Assembly (NCBI RefSeq): GCF_030730945.1
Contig: NZ_JAVAMS010000001.1
Coordinates: forward strand, 496,001 to 560,000
DNA from: Aurantiacibacter poecillastricola
GTDB taxonomy: Bacteria; Pseudomonadota; Alphaproteobacteria; Sphingomonadales; Sphingomonadaceae
DNA length: 64,000 nt
Direction of reading: 5' to 3'
Shown here: one piece after another, positions 18,955 through 27,710 of the stretch
How the letters are laid out: each line of letters begins with the position of its first letter
Position numbering within the stretch: the stretch's first letter is position 1
Translations under genes and position numbers: made by a program
Notes under the pieces: model-generated
Told to the model about the DNA's origin: nothing
The model's database searches: none
Seen by the model: the letters and a program-made list of their open reading frames with translations, nothing else

Positions 18955-20184
18955 TTATCCGGCCGGGTCGTTCGCACTTGCGCCGGCATTCCCCGAAGCG
19001 CCTTCCGTGACGGGGCGAACCTGCTCGCCCTCGGTCAGGAAGCCGCCGGCGCGCAGGACCACGCGCTCGTCTCCCTCGAGGCCCGAGGCAACCGCGATAC
19101 CCTCGTCGCTGATCATGCCGACCTCGATATCGCGGCGAACCACGGTGTTGTCGGCATCGACGATATAGACATAGCTGCCCCGGTCGTCGGACAGGATGGC
19201 GCTTTCGGGAAGCCGGGGCGCCACCACGGTCTGGCTGGCGAGTTCGATGGAGGCGAAACCGCCCGGACGCAGCGCGGGGTCATAGCTCAAAGCGCAGCGT
19301 GCCGTACCCTGGCGCGTCTGCTCGTCGATCACCGGAGACTTCTGCCAGACGGTGCAGTTGAATTGCTGTTCGGAGCCTGCTGGCGTGACGATGCCGGTCG
19401 CGCCGACATCGATCGAGTCAAGCTCGACCTCGCCGATGCGGGCAAGCAGTTCCATTTCACCGCCGCGAGCGATGCTGAACAGCGCGCCGGCGCCCGGTCC
19501 CACGACCTGGCCGGGCTCCACGTTGCGCTCCAGCACGAGGCCAGCCGCGGGGGCGACGATGTTGAGCTGGGCATTGCGCGCACGGCGCTCCGCCAGCTGC
19601 GCGCGGGCCACCTGGACACGGGCGACGGCGGCATCCCGGGTGGCGGTAAGCTGGTCGATATCGGCCTGGCTGATGAAGCCGCGCTCCACCAGTTGCAATG
19701 CGCGGTCGAGATTGGCCTGCGCAAGGTCGGCATCGGCCTGAGCCACCTCGATCTGCGCCGACTGCGCGCTTTCCTGCGTGCGCTGGACGGACCGATCGAT
19801 CACTGCAAGGACCTGGCCAGCCTGCACCCAGTCGCCCGCGTCTACGGGGACGGAGACCACGCGGCCCCCCTCGCCCACCACGCCCACGGGCATTTCGCGC
19901 CGGGCAGCCAGCGTACCGGTCGCGTTGATCGCGCCCTGCAGCGTGCCCGCGCCCGGCGCCAGCACGGTAACGGCCGGAGTGGTAGCGCCTTCCTCGGGAG
20001 CGAATGCCGCTTCCTCTTCTCCGCCGGACAGCAGGAAAGCAGCGATCAGCGCGCCGCCGATCACGATGGCGAGCACGATCCACATGCGCTTGCGACGCTG
20101 GCGCTTCTCATCGACCACGGCCTCGTCCTCGAGGACGAGACCGTCTTCGGTATCAGCGGTGTTCACTCGGGTTTCGTAGTTCAT
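18955..20184 (-). CDS. RND efflux periplasmic adaptor (HlyD/MFP family)
   Basis: The 409-residue membrane-fusion protein that links the RND permease to an outer-membrane channel. It has a cytoplasmic N-tail, a single anchor (MWIVLAIVIGGALIAAFLL, about 34-52), lipoyl-like half-motifs, an alpha-hairpin coiled coil at about 115-200, then beta-barrel and membrane-proximal domains. Start 20184 (MNYETRVN) has GAAGAGG upstream; an ATG at 20211 would add 9 residues. It is the first gene of the operon with the RND pump and DUF445. Confidence 0.9.
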   Translation of the reverse strand: MNYETRVNTADTEDGLVLEDEAVVDEKRQRRKRMWIVLAIVIGGALIAAFLLSGGEEEAAFAPEEGATTPAVTVLAPGAGTLQGAINATGTLAARREMPVGVVGEGGRVVSVPVDAGDWVQAGQVLAVIDRSVQRTQESAQSAQIEVAQADADLAQANLDRALQLVERGFISQADIDQLTATRDAAVARVQVARAQLAERRARNAQLNIVAPAAGLVLERNVEPGQVVGPGAGALFSIARGGEMELLARIGEVELDSIDVGATGIVTPAGSEQQFNCTVWQKSPVIDEQTRQGTARCALSYDPALRPGGFASIELASQTVVAPRLPESAILSDDRGSYVYIVDADNTVVRRDIEVGMISDEGIAVASGLEGDERVVLRAGGFLTEGEQVRPVTEGASGNAGASANDPAG

Positions 20185-20352
20185 CGGCACCATGCCTCTT
20201 CGAAGGCGCATATGAGCTTACCACACACGGACTGCTCGCGCGACCGGCCCCTATGGCCGTGCCCGTGCCCCATAGACCCTGTTTGGTGCAGCGCGCAATG
20301 CGAGCTTCTGTGAAGGTACAATAGTGTCCGATGAAACGTCTTGCAGCGCAAG

Positions 20353-20384
20353 GAAAAAGGGCGGAAAGCCTAAGCCTTCCGCCC
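20353..20384 (-). terminator. Terminator after the GlsB-type gene
   Basis: GGGCGGAA (20359-20366) pairs with TTCCGCCC (20377-20384). Read on the minus strand the stem is followed by TTTTT, 40 nt past the stop of the minus-strand gene at 20425. The rest of 20185-20424 holds only the upstream region of the adaptor gene. Confidence 0.75.
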
Positions 20385-20424
20385 CTTCATCACGTTTTGT
20401 ATCAATTTGTCGTCTGGCCGGCGA

Positions 20425-20691
20425 TTAACGCACGCGGCCACGCTGGATCAGGTTCATGATCGCCAGCAGGACAATTGCGCCCAGCAGGCTCATCAGAAGA
20501 CCCGGGATGCTGAACTCGGTCAGCGTCGAGCCGATCCCGAACACGGCCGTGCCAAGCCAGCCGCCAAGAAGAGCGCCGATCAGGCCGACGACGATATTCC
20601 AGAAAATGCCCATGGAGGCATCGCGGCCCATTATCATGCTGGCAATCCAGCCGATGATACCGCCCACGATAATAGCAATAATCCAACCCAT
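20425..20691 (-). CDS. GlsB/YeaQ/YmgE-family stress-response membrane protein
   Basis: An 88-residue membrane protein with about three hydrophobic segments rich in glycine (MGWIIAIIVGGIIGWIASM, IFWNIVVGLIGALLGGWLG, LMSLLGAIVLLAIMNLI), typical of the transglycosylase-associated family. Members are small, often stress-induced, and of unclear mechanism. The ATG at 20691 has AGGAAGGAA upstream and begins with the family N-terminus; an upstream frame to 20754 has no support. It is monocistronic with its own terminator. Confidence 0.88.
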   Translation of the reverse strand: MGWIIAIIVGGIIGWIASMIMGRDASMGIFWNIVVGLIGALLGGWLGTAVFGIGSTLTEFSIPGLLMSLLGAIVLLAIMNLIQRGRVR

Positions 20692-20817
20692 CTGCCTTGT
20701 TCCTTCCTCATTCCCCCCGAATTGAAGGGGCTCTGTGCAAGGAAACGCCGACATGGGGTCGGCGTTCCGGGCAGGAAGGAGAGGGTCGTCGAAAGGCCGA
20801 CGAAATGCCCCTTTACA

Positions 20818-21117
20818 TCAGTATTTCAGCTGGCGTTCGTAAAGGTCACGGTAATGCTGGATGCGGGTGACGCGCAGGCCCTGCATGCCGGAGCGATCGA
20901 CGGCGCGCTGCCAGCCAGCGAATTCCTCCAGCGTCAAATTGTAGCGCTCGAGTACCTCGTCGATTGTCAGGAGGCCGCCATTGACCGCCGCAACCACCTC
21001 GGCCTTGCGGCGCACGACCCAGCGCTTCGTCTTCGGCGACGGGAGGTCGTCAATCGTGAGCGGCTCTCCAAGGGGGCCGATGACCTGCGCCGGTCGTATT
21101 TTCTGGTTCTCGATCAT
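20818..21117 (-). CDS. sciP: SciP (DUF1153), CtrA-inhibitory cell-cycle regulator
   Basis: A 99-residue helix-turn-helix protein. In Caulobacter, SciP binds DNA and CtrA and blocks CtrA-dependent transcription in G1. The diagnostic block is present: VIGPLGEPLTIDDLP, TKRWVVRRKAEVVAAV, then GGLLTIDEVLERYNLTLEEF and TRIQHYRDLYE. Its ATG overlaps the stop of an upstream small gene (ATGA), so it is probably translated with it. A CtrA-box-like site lies just upstream of that first gene, consistent with the known CtrA control of sciP. Confidence 0.9.
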   Translation of the reverse strand: MIENQKIRPAQVIGPLGEPLTIDDLPSPKTKRWVVRRKAEVVAAVNGGLLTIDEVLERYNLTLEEFAGWQRAVDRSGMQGLRVTRIQHYRDLYERQLKY

Positions 21118-21464
21118 GTACTTCCTCGGATGGCCGGTTCTTCGCGGTCGGAGCTTGCAAGGTCTTCTGCAGTCCGGCCTTTGCCATTATCTAAATCATC
21201 AGAGTTAACGTCTGGTTGGCGATACACCTGAATCGCGCTCGCATGTTGCCAGGCGAGATGCCGCGCGCTTTCGGCGTCGAAGCTGGCCAGCGCCGTGATA
21301 TCTCGGGCCGCCAGTTCGGCACGCAGCTCGCGCGCAGCGGAAAGCCGCGCCACCAGTTCGGACCAGCTCAATTCGGACAACGCCCCCTCGGGCGCGGAGC
21401 CATTGGCGGAATTGCGCGAGTCGCGTCCGGGGGTGAATTTCCCTTCAAGCATGGCAAGGTGCAT
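21114..21464 (-). CDS. Unrecognised small protein co-transcribed with sciP
   Basis: A 116-residue protein I do not recognise. It has no signal peptide or membrane segment. The middle (ELSWSELVARLSAARELRAELAA, about 31-53) looks like an amphipathic helix, and the C-terminal 30 residues are acidic and low complexity. ATG 21464 is taken, with ATG 21452 an alternative 4 codons in. Its stop overlaps the sciP start, so the pair is probably one operon. A role with SciP in the CtrA network is inference from position only. Confidence 0.55.
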   Translation of the reverse strand: MHLAMLEGKFTPGRDSRNSANGSAPEGALSELSWSELVARLSAARELRAELAARDITALASFDAESARHLAWQHASAIQVYRQPDVNSDDLDNGKGRTAEDLASSDREEPAIRGST

Positions 21465-21488
21465 AGGCCCGCAAGCGTCAAGATCAGG

Positions 21489-21504
21489 TAAAGCCGCGCT
21501 TAAC
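21489..21504. promoter_or_regulatory. CtrA-box-like site upstream of the sciP operon and mnmA
   Basis: TAAA, seven bases, then TTAAC: 7 of 8 positions of the TTAA-N7-TTAA CtrA consensus plus the favoured final C. It lies 25 nt before the sciP-operon start and about 65 nt before mnmA, so it could serve either promoter. Confidence 0.45.
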
Positions 21505-21569
21505 CCAACATTGTCCGCGCTCGTGAGCAATTGGCGCGCGGGCCCCTCTCGTGTATGCGCGCCGCCATC

Positions 21570-22721
21570 ATGCCCGTTTCAGAAGACCTAGCCCTGTCGG
21601 TTAACGCGGAGGCGCTTTTCGACCTGCCCAGGCCCGCCTCCGAATGCCGGATCGTGGTAGCCATGTCCGGCGGGGTGGACTCCTCCGTGGTCGCCGCGCT
21701 CGCCGCGCGCAGCGGGGCGGAAGTGATGGGCATCACGCTCCAGCTATACGATTACGGCGCGGCCACCGGTCGCAAGGGCGCGTGTTGCGCAGGCGACGAC
21801 ATTCGCGATGCGCGCATGGTGGCCGACCGGCTGGGCATCGCGCATTACGTGTTCGACCACGAAAGCAGCTTCCGGGAAGAGGTGGTCGAGACATTCGCCG
21901 ACGAGTATCTCGCCGGGCGCACGCCCATTCCCTGCATCCGCTGCAACATGGGGCCCAAGTTCACCGACCTGTTGCGCATGGCGCGCGAACTGGGCGCGGA
22001 TTGCCTTGCCACGGGACATTATGTCCGCCGGGTGCCGGACAGCGGCAGCCCGCAGCTCCACCGCGCCCTCGATCCGGCGCGCGACCAGTCCTACTTTCTC
22101 TACGCGACCACTGACGAGCAGCTCGATTTCCTGCGCTTCCCACTGGGCGGCCTGCCCAAGAGCGAGGTGCGCTCCATCGCGGAGGAGTTCGGCCTCACCG
22201 TCGCCAGCAAGCCCGACAGCCAGGACATCTGCTTCGTCCCCGATGGCGATTATGCGAAGATCGTGAAATCCATGCGCCCCGAAGGCGGGCGCGCGGGCGA
22301 CATCGTGCATGCCGAGAGCGGGGAGCCACTCGGCAAGCATCCGGGCATCATCCACTACACCGTAGGGCAGCGCCGTGGGCTGGAGATCGGCGGCCAGCCC
22401 GAGCCGCTTTACGTCGTGGGCCTCGATCCCGAGAAAGCGGAAGTGCTCGTCGGCCCCAAGCGGATGCTGGCGGTTTCTGGTGCGCTGGTGATCGAGACCA
22501 ACAGGATCGGAGAGCTTCCTGATGGTCCGCTCACCGCCAAGGTCCGCTCCATGGCAAAGCCCGTGCCGATCACGCTGGAAGGCCCGCTGGGCGATGGCGC
22601 GAGCGTGAAGATCCGCTTTGCCGAACCCGAATACGGCGTCGCGCCCGGACAGGCGGCGGTGATCTACTCGGGCGAGCGCGTGGTGGGCGGCGGCTGGATC
22701 GAGGACACCGAGAAGGCCTAG
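21570..22721 (+). CDS. mnmA: tRNA-specific 2-thiouridylase
   Basis: Installs the 2-thio group at U34 of Lys, Glu and Gln tRNAs using sulfur relayed as persulfide. The 383 residues have the PP-loop SGGVDSS (33-39), a [16 protein letters not shown] segment, and the two working cysteines by position, C125 (IRCNMGPKF) and C221 ([12 protein letters not shown]). The preferred start is ATG 21570, with ATG 21555 and TTG 21531 alternatives. It is divergent from the sciP operon, and its stop overlaps the stop of the next gene on the other strand. Confidence 0.94.
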   Translation: MPVSEDLALSVNAEALFDLPRPASECRIVVAMSGGVDSSVVAALAARSGAEVMGITLQLYDYGAATGRKGACCAGDDIRDARMVADRLGIAHYVFDHESSFREEVVETFADEYLAGRTPIPCIRCNMGPKFTDLLRMARELGADCLATGHYVRRVPDSGSPQLHRALDPARDQSYFLYATTDEQLDFLRFPLGGLPKSEVRSIAEEFGLTVASKPDSQDICFVPDGDYAKIVKSMRPEGGRAGDIVHAESGEPLGKHPGIIHYTVGQRRGLEIGGQPEPLYVVGLDPEKAEVLVGPKRMLAVSGALVIETNRIGELPDGPLTAKVRSMAKPVPITLEGPLGDGASVKIRFAEPEYGVAPGQAAVIYSGERVVGGGWIEDTEKA

Positions 22722-23065
22722 CCCGCCCATTCCTCCAGCTGGCAGCCGCGCCCCTCGCGGTAGGTGGCCATCGTGCTTTCGACGAGCGGTACGCTGGCGG
22801 TCACGCTCTGCTCGCCCTCGTCCTCGCTCAGCCAGATGACGCCCATGCCCGGCAACAGGTCTTCCCGGCACTGCCGTACCTCGCGCCCGCCAAGGTAGCG
22901 GCAGGAGCAGACATATTTCGCGGCATAGGCCGTGCCCGAACGGGTGTATCCGCCGATCATCTCATTGTAATACCACGCAGCTCCGCCAATCGCGGCGGCC
23001 ACCACCACGAGCAGGGTCAGCCAGGGGAAGCGCCGCTTGGTGCGCGCCGATTTAGACGTTGCCAT
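22718..23065 (-). CDS. Small anchored protein resembling a serine-hydrolase N-terminal domain
   Basis: A 115-residue protein with a basic N-tail, one membrane anchor ([19 protein letters not shown], about 15-33) and a periplasmic part with [15 protein letters not shown], a further Cys, then SVTASVPL and [14 protein letters not shown]. From memory, the order CSxxF-SGR ... VTAS ... YREGxGC occurs as the N-terminal domain of some proteobacterial beta-lactamase-like hydrolases. Here it is a separate gene, divergent from such a hydrolase. ATG 23065 is chosen because the longer frame lacks support. No function is established. Confidence 0.6.
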   Translation of the reverse strand: MATSKSARTKRRFPWLTLLVVVAAAIGGAAWYYNEMIGGYTRSGTAYAAKYVCSCRYLGGREVRQCREDLLPGMGVIWLSEDEGEQSVTASVPLVESTMATYREGRGCQLEEWAG

Positions 23066-23098
23066 TTGCCTGATCCTGCAAGAAAGAGCGTCACGCCG

Positions 23099-24241
23099 AT
23101 GACGCTTCGCCAACTCCCTAGCCGCCTCCTGACCGCCACGCCAAGCCTCTTCGCGCTGGCCTTGCTGGCGGGGTGCGCGCAGGATGGCCCCCCGCCGGAG
23201 CCGCCGCTCGACCCCGAAGCGCTGGAAGCTGTCGCCGAGGATCCCGGTGCCCCGCGTGAAAGGCTGGCCCGCGCCATCGACGACCTCTTCACCGCCGAGG
23301 ATATGGGCGAGACCCAGGCGCTGGTGCTGATGCGCGGCGGCGAGATCGTGGCGGAGCGCTATGCCGAAGGGTTCGAACCGGGCATGCGCTTTACCGGCTG
23401 GTCGATGTCAAAAAGCGTGACCGCGGTGCTGGTGGGCATGCTGGTGGCCGACGGGCGTCTTGCTCTCGACAACTCCGCGCCGGTCGCGAACTGGCAGCGT
23501 CCCGGCGATCCGCGTAGCGCGGTGACCTTGCGGCACCTGTTGCAGATGCGCTCGGGGCTCCGTCACCGCGAGGGGGGCGATCCGCCCTACGCATCGCACG
23601 ACGTGCGCATGCTGTTCATGGACGGGCGCGACGATACCGCCGGCTGGGCCGAGGCGCAGCCGCTGGAATACGAGCCCGGCAGCACCTTCACCTATTCGAG
23701 CGCAACCACCGCGATCCTCTCCGACATTGCTTCGGACACGATCGCGCCCGGCGCTTCGCCTCAGGTGCGCCAGCAGGCCATGGCAGAGTTCCTCGAGGAC
23801 AGGCTGGCGGTGCCGTTGGGCATGGAAACGCTGGCGGGTGAATACGACAGGAGCGGCACGCTGCTCGGCGCGAGCCATATCTGGGCGAGCCCGCGCGACT
23901 GGGCGAAGTTCGGCGAATTCCTGCGCAATTATGGCTCGGTCGCGGGCGCGCAGATCGTGCCGCGCGGCTGGATCGAATTCATGCGCCGCCCCAGCCCGGC
24001 GGCTGACGACTATGGCGGGCAGCTATGGCTCAACCGCCCGGTCGATGGAGATCGCAGCGCGCTGTTCGGCGGCGCGCTGGGCGAAGACATCTTCGGGGCG
24101 GTCGGGCATCTGGGCCAGTACCTGATCGTTGCGCCAGAGCGGCGGCTGACGCTGGTGCGCCTCGGCACCACGCCGGACGAAGGGCGCGAGCGGCTGACCG
24201 AGGAACTGGCCGATATCGTGGCGCTCTATCCCTCCAGGTAG
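23099..24241 (+). CDS. Serine hydrolase, beta-lactamase/class C family lipoprotein
   Basis: A 380-residue secreted hydrolase. The signal ends in the lipobox LLAGC, so it is probably a lipoprotein. The catalytic SxxK is S102-M-S-K105 in GWSMSKSVTAVLVG; YSSATT follows as the likely Tyr motif, and GHLGQYL lies in the position of the third motif. Relatives include esterases, amide hydrolases and DD-peptidases, so substrate is open. The ATG at 23099 gives a clean signal peptide. It ends 16 nt inside the convergent PhzF gene and is divergent from the small anchored protein. Confidence 0.85.
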   Translation: MTLRQLPSRLLTATPSLFALALLAGCAQDGPPPEPPLDPEALEAVAEDPGAPRERLARAIDDLFTAEDMGETQALVLMRGGEIVAERYAEGFEPGMRFTGWSMSKSVTAVLVGMLVADGRLALDNSAPVANWQRPGDPRSAVTLRHLLQMRSGLRHREGGDPPYASHDVRMLFMDGRDDTAGWAEAQPLEYEPGSTFTYSSATTAILSDIASDTIAPGASPQVRQQAMAEFLEDRLAVPLGMETLAGEYDRSGTLLGASHIWASPRDWAKFGEFLRNYGSVAGAQIVPRGWIEFMRRPSPAADDYGGQLWLNRPVDGDRSALFGGALGEDIFGAVGHLGQYLIVAPERRLTLVRLGTTPDEGRERLTEELADIVALYPSR

Positions 24242-25032
24242 AAGCGCCCCTCAACCACCGTCACGCAGTCGCCCGACAGCACCGCCCGGTCACCCTCGAT
24301 GCGGCAGGTGGCGTGACCGCCGCGCTGCGAGGCCTGGTAGGCGGTGAAGCTCTCGGTCCCCAGTCGCTCGGTCCAGTACGGAGTGAGCACGGCATGGGCG
24401 GAGCCGGTGAAGCTGTCCTCGTCCACGCCGCCGCCGGGCACGAAGTTGCGGCTGATAACGTCCGTGTCCGAGCCCGGCGCGCTGCAGATGAATTGCTGAT
24501 CGCCCAGCCTGGCGAGGCCGCGCAGATCCGGGTCCAGGGCGCGGATCTGCGAGGCGTCCTCGAAAACGAAGATGTTGTAGCCGTTCGGATCGCGCCACAC
24601 CTCGCGCGGTTCGCTGCCGAGCAGCGCCACCGCCTCGGGAAACTCGCCGCGGCTGGTGGGAATGGCGGGCAGCGCCAGTTCGTAGCCCTCCTCCACTCGC
24701 CTCACCTCCAGGATACCCGCTTTGCGCGTCGAGAAAGTGACCGCCTCCCGCCGCTCGTCCTCGCCCAGCAGGACATGGCCGGAAGCAAGGGTCGCGTGGC
24801 CGCAAAGCGCCACTTCCAGCGTCGGCGTGAACCAGCGCAAGGCGTAATCCGCCTCGCCATCGGGCGTTTCCACGAGGAAGGCGGTCTCGGCGAAGAGGTT
24901 TTCCTCGGCAATGGCGCGCATAGTGTCGTCGGTCGGCCAGCGGTCGACGATCACCACGGCGGCCTGGTTGCCGGTGAAGGGACGCGAGGCGAAGGCGTCG
25001 ACATGCCAGTAGGGGATGGACTTGCGGGTCAT
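24226..25032 (-). CDS. PhzF-family isomerase/epimerase-like protein
   Basis: A 268-residue cytoplasmic protein of the diaminopimelate-epimerase fold. The N-terminus (PYWHVDAFASRPFTGNQAAVV) and the catalytic-Glu segment NLFAETAFLV (E49) are typical, as is the later CGHATLASGH and SFTGSAHAV. The family name comes from phenazine synthesis, but most members, including probably this one, act on unknown substrates since no phz genes are present. Its ATG overlaps the CDF transporter stop by 4 nt, placing it last in pdxH-CDF-phzF. Confidence 0.88.
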   Translation of the reverse strand: MTRKSIPYWHVDAFASRPFTGNQAAVVIVDRWPTDDTMRAIAEENLFAETAFLVETPDGEADYALRWFTPTLEVALCGHATLASGHVLLGEDERREAVTFSTRKAGILEVRRVEEGYELALPAIPTSRGEFPEAVALLGSEPREVWRDPNGYNIFVFEDASQIRALDPDLRGLARLGDQQFICSAPGSDTDVISRNFVPGGGVDEDSFTGSAHAVLTPYWTERLGTESFTAYQASQRGGHATCRIEGDRAVLSGDCVTVVEGRFYLEG

Positions 25033-25982
25033 TCGGTATCCTTCAGCTGCGCGAATTCGTTCGTTTCGGCGAGCGGGTTGTCAGGCTCATCCACGTGTCC
25101 GAGCGGGTCGATATGGATGAGCAGTTCAAGGCCAGGGAAACGGCGCTGCAGGTCTGCCTCGACCCGGTCGATGATCGTGTGCGCCTCCGCCACTGACATG
25201 GTGCCCGGTAAGTCCACATGGAACTGGGCAAAGTCCTTCAGTCCGCTGGTTCGGGTGCGAAGATCGTGGAGATTGGATAGCTCGGGATGCTCGGCCGCGG
25301 CTTCCACGAATGCGCGGCGCTGCTCGTCGGGCCATTCGCGGTCCATCAGGTGATCGATCGCCTCGCTTGCGGCCTTCCATGCGTTCCACAACAGCCAGCC
25401 CGCGATCGCTAGGCCGAAGAGCGGGTCGGCCCTGGCGAAGCCCAGATACTGGTCGAGCACCAGCGCCGCGATCACCGCAAGGTTGAGGAACAGGTCGGAC
25501 TGGTAGTGCACCGAGTCGGTGCGGATCGCGACGGAGCCGGTGCGTCGGACCACATGCCGCTGCCAGGCGATCAGCGCGAAGGTCGCGGCGATGGCGATGA
25601 CCGAGACGATGATCCCCTGCTCCGCCGCCTGCGTCTCGCCACCCTCCACCAGCCGCAGCACTGCGCGAAAGGCGATGGCACTCGCCGAGAGGACGATGAG
25701 GATGATCTGGAACATTGCCGCCAGCGATTCGGCCTTGCCGTGGCCGAAGCGGTGCTCCTCGTCCGCTGGCTGCGCTGCCACCCATACGCCCACCAGAGTG
25801 GCGAGGCTGGCGACGAAATCGAGAGCCGTGTCTGCCAGCGAGCCGAGCATCGCGGTGGAACTGGTCTGCCAAACCGCCCACAGCTTCAGCGCGCCGAGGA
25901 ACAGCGCCGTCAGCATCGAGGCCATTGCCGCGCTGCGGGTGAGGGAGGCGCGGCCGGCCGGATTTGCAGCGGCCTCGGTCAT
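25029..25982 (-). CDS. Cation diffusion facilitator metal transporter (FieF-like)
   Basis: A 317-residue inner-membrane metal/proton antiporter with about six membrane segments and a cytoplasmic C-terminal domain. Metal-site signatures are DTALDFVAS (TM2), HRFGHGKAES before TM3, and DSVHYQSD (TM5), the D-x3-D and H/D-x3-D pattern of zinc or iron CDF exporters. The C-terminal part (HDLRTRTSGLKDFAQFHVDL) is the usual dimerisation fold. It overlaps pdxH upstream and phzF downstream by 4 nt each. Zinc or ferrous iron export is inferred from the family. Confidence 0.92.
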   Translation of the reverse strand: MTEAAANPAGRASLTRSAAMASMLTALFLGALKLWAVWQTSSTAMLGSLADTALDFVASLATLVGVWVAAQPADEEHRFGHGKAESLAAMFQIILIVLSASAIAFRAVLRLVEGGETQAAEQGIIVSVIAIAATFALIAWQRHVVRRTGSVAIRTDSVHYQSDLFLNLAVIAALVLDQYLGFARADPLFGLAIAGWLLWNAWKAASEAIDHLMDREWPDEQRRAFVEAAAEHPELSNLHDLRTRTSGLKDFAQFHVDLPGTMSVAEAHTIIDRVEADLQRRFPGLELLIHIDPLGHVDEPDNPLAETNEFAQLKDTE

Positions 25983-26617
25983 GGATAGAGCAGCGTGCTG
26001 GTCCAGTCCTCGCCCGGCTCGCGGGTGAAGCGGCGGCGTTCGTGCAGGCGGTTAGGCCGGTCGAGCCAGAACTCGATCGCCCGCGGATCGAGGCGGAAAC
26101 CCGTCCAGTGCGGCGGACGGGGCACTTCGCCTGCATCCTCGTAGGCCTCGCGAAGCTCTTCCACTCGCAAGTCATACGTTGCGCGCTCGTCCAGCGGGCG
26201 GGACTGGTCGCTCGCTGCCGAGCCGACCTGGCTGACGAAGGGGCGCGAATGGAAATAGTCGTCCGCTTCCTGCTGGCTGACTTCGGCAAGCGGGCCTTCG
26301 ATGCGGATCTGGCGGCGCAGGCTCTTCCAGTGAAACAGCAGCGCGGCCTGCGGATTGGCAAGGATCTCGCCGCCCTTGCGACTCTCGGCATTGGTGTAAA
26401 AGACGAAGCCGCGCTCGTCATGGTCCTTCAGCAGCACCATGCGCACCGATGGGGCACCTGCGGGCGTGGCGGTGGCGAGCGCCATCGCATTGGGATCGTT
26501 GGGTTCGCTCTCCCGCGCCTCTGCAAACCAGCTGTCGAACAGGGCGAAAGGGTCGCTGGAGGGGATGGCATTTGCGGCTTGCGTCATGATCGCTGGATTA
26601 GTGCTGCTGCGATCCAT
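25979..26617 (-). CDS. pdxH: Pyridoxamine 5'-phosphate oxidase
   Basis: An FMN enzyme that oxidises pyridoxine or pyridoxamine phosphate to pyridoxal phosphate. Its 212 residues carry SVRMVLLKDHDERGFVFYTN, the FHWKSLRRQIRIEG FMN-contact block, SRPFVSQVGSAASDQS, and a C-terminal RLHERRRFTRE. ATG 26617 is preferred because GAGG lies 8-9 nt upstream; ATG 26587 would give a shorter form with no such site. It heads a three-gene operon whose members overlap by 4 nt. Confidence 0.94.
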   Translation of the reverse strand: MDRSSTNPAIMTQAANAIPSSDPFALFDSWFAEARESEPNDPNAMALATATPAGAPSVRMVLLKDHDERGFVFYTNAESRKGGEILANPQAALLFHWKSLRRQIRIEGPLAEVSQQEADDYFHSRPFVSQVGSAASDQSRPLDERATYDLRVEELREAYEDAGEVPRPPHWTGFRLDPRAIEFWLDRPNRLHERRRFTREPGEDWTSTLLYP

Positions 26618-26667
26618 ATGAAAGGCCTCGCTTGCCAAATATAATTGCCTTACCTAGCTAACACACC

Positions 26668-27648
26668 ATGGCTGATCCCTATTCCACCCTCGGCGTGAGC
26701 CGTTCCGCGAGCGAGGCGGATATCAAGTCCGCCTATCGCAAGCTCGCCAAGGAACTCCACCCGGACCGCAACAAGGACAATCCGCAGGCCGCGGACCGCT
26801 TCGGCAAGGTCACTCAGGCCTACGACCTGCTGTCCGACAAGGACAAGCGCGCCCGGTTCGACAGGGGGGAAATCGACGCCGACGGCAATCCCACCAGCCC
26901 TTTCGGCATGGGCGGCGGCTACGGGGGCGGCGGCTTCGGCGGCGCGCGTCCGGGCGGGCGCTCGGGAGCGGGCGGCTATTCGTCGCGCGACTTCCAGGGT
27001 TTTGGTGGCGGCGGCGGCGAGGAAGTCGACCTTGGCGACCTGTTCGAAGGCCTCTTCGGGCGCAGCGCTCCCGGCAACGGCATGGGCGGCGGCTCGCGCG
27101 GGTTTCGCCGGCAGCCCCCGCCATCGCAGAAGGGCGCGGATGTCCGCTACAAGCTGGCGGTGCCGTTCGTCGATGCCGCGACGCGCGCCAAGCAGCGTAT
27201 CACCCTGTCGGACGGCAAGACGATCGACCTCTCGCTGCCGGCGGGCGTGGAAGACGGCACCACCATGCGGCTCAAGGGCAAGGGCCAGAAGGGCCCGGGC
27301 GGCAATGGCGACGGCATCGTGGTGATCGACATCCAGCCGCACCCCTTCTTCACCCGCGATGGCGACGATGTGCGCGTGGAACTGCCGATCACCCTGGACG
27401 AGGCGATAAACGGTGCAAAAGTGAAGGTCCCCACGGTCGATGGTCCGGTCATGCTCACCATCGGTGCCGGATCGAGCGGGGGGAAGACGCTGCGCATGAA
27501 AGGCAAGGGCTTCAGCCGGAAGGATGGATCGCGCGGAGACCAGTTGCTGATGCTGGAAATCCACCTGCCGGACGATGTGACGGAGCTGAAGGACAAGCTG
27601 GATGGCTGGCGCGATACCGCCAATCCGCGGTCCCATATGGGCCTGTAA
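26668..27648 (+). CDS. DnaJ-type co-chaperone (CbpA/class B)
   Basis: A J-domain co-chaperone of 326 residues that should stimulate DnaK ATPase. The J domain spans about 1-70 with HPD at 31-33. A long Gly/Phe-rich linker follows (about 78-150), then the C-terminal substrate-binding and dimerisation domain (about 155-320). There is no CxxCxGxG zinc finger, which separates it from class I DnaJ and fits CbpA-like proteins. It stands alone, divergent from pdxH and 62 nt before YihY. Confidence 0.9.
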   Translation: MADPYSTLGVSRSASEADIKSAYRKLAKELHPDRNKDNPQAADRFGKVTQAYDLLSDKDKRARFDRGEIDADGNPTSPFGMGGGYGGGGFGGARPGGRSGAGGYSSRDFQGFGGGGGEEVDLGDLFEGLFGRSAPGNGMGGGSRGFRRQPPPSQKGADVRYKLAVPFVDAATRAKQRITLSDGKTIDLSLPAGVEDGTTMRLKGKGQKGPGGNGDGIVVIDIQPHPFFTRDGDDVRVELPITLDEAINGAKVKVPTVDGPVMLTIGAGSSGGKTLRMKGKGFSRKDGSRGDQLLMLEIHLPDDVTELKDKLDGWRDTANPRSHMGL

Positions 27649-27710
27649 AACAAGCGACTTGCTACCTGGACGCTCGACTTGAGCCGGGATATCGCTAGAT
27701 ATCGCTGACG

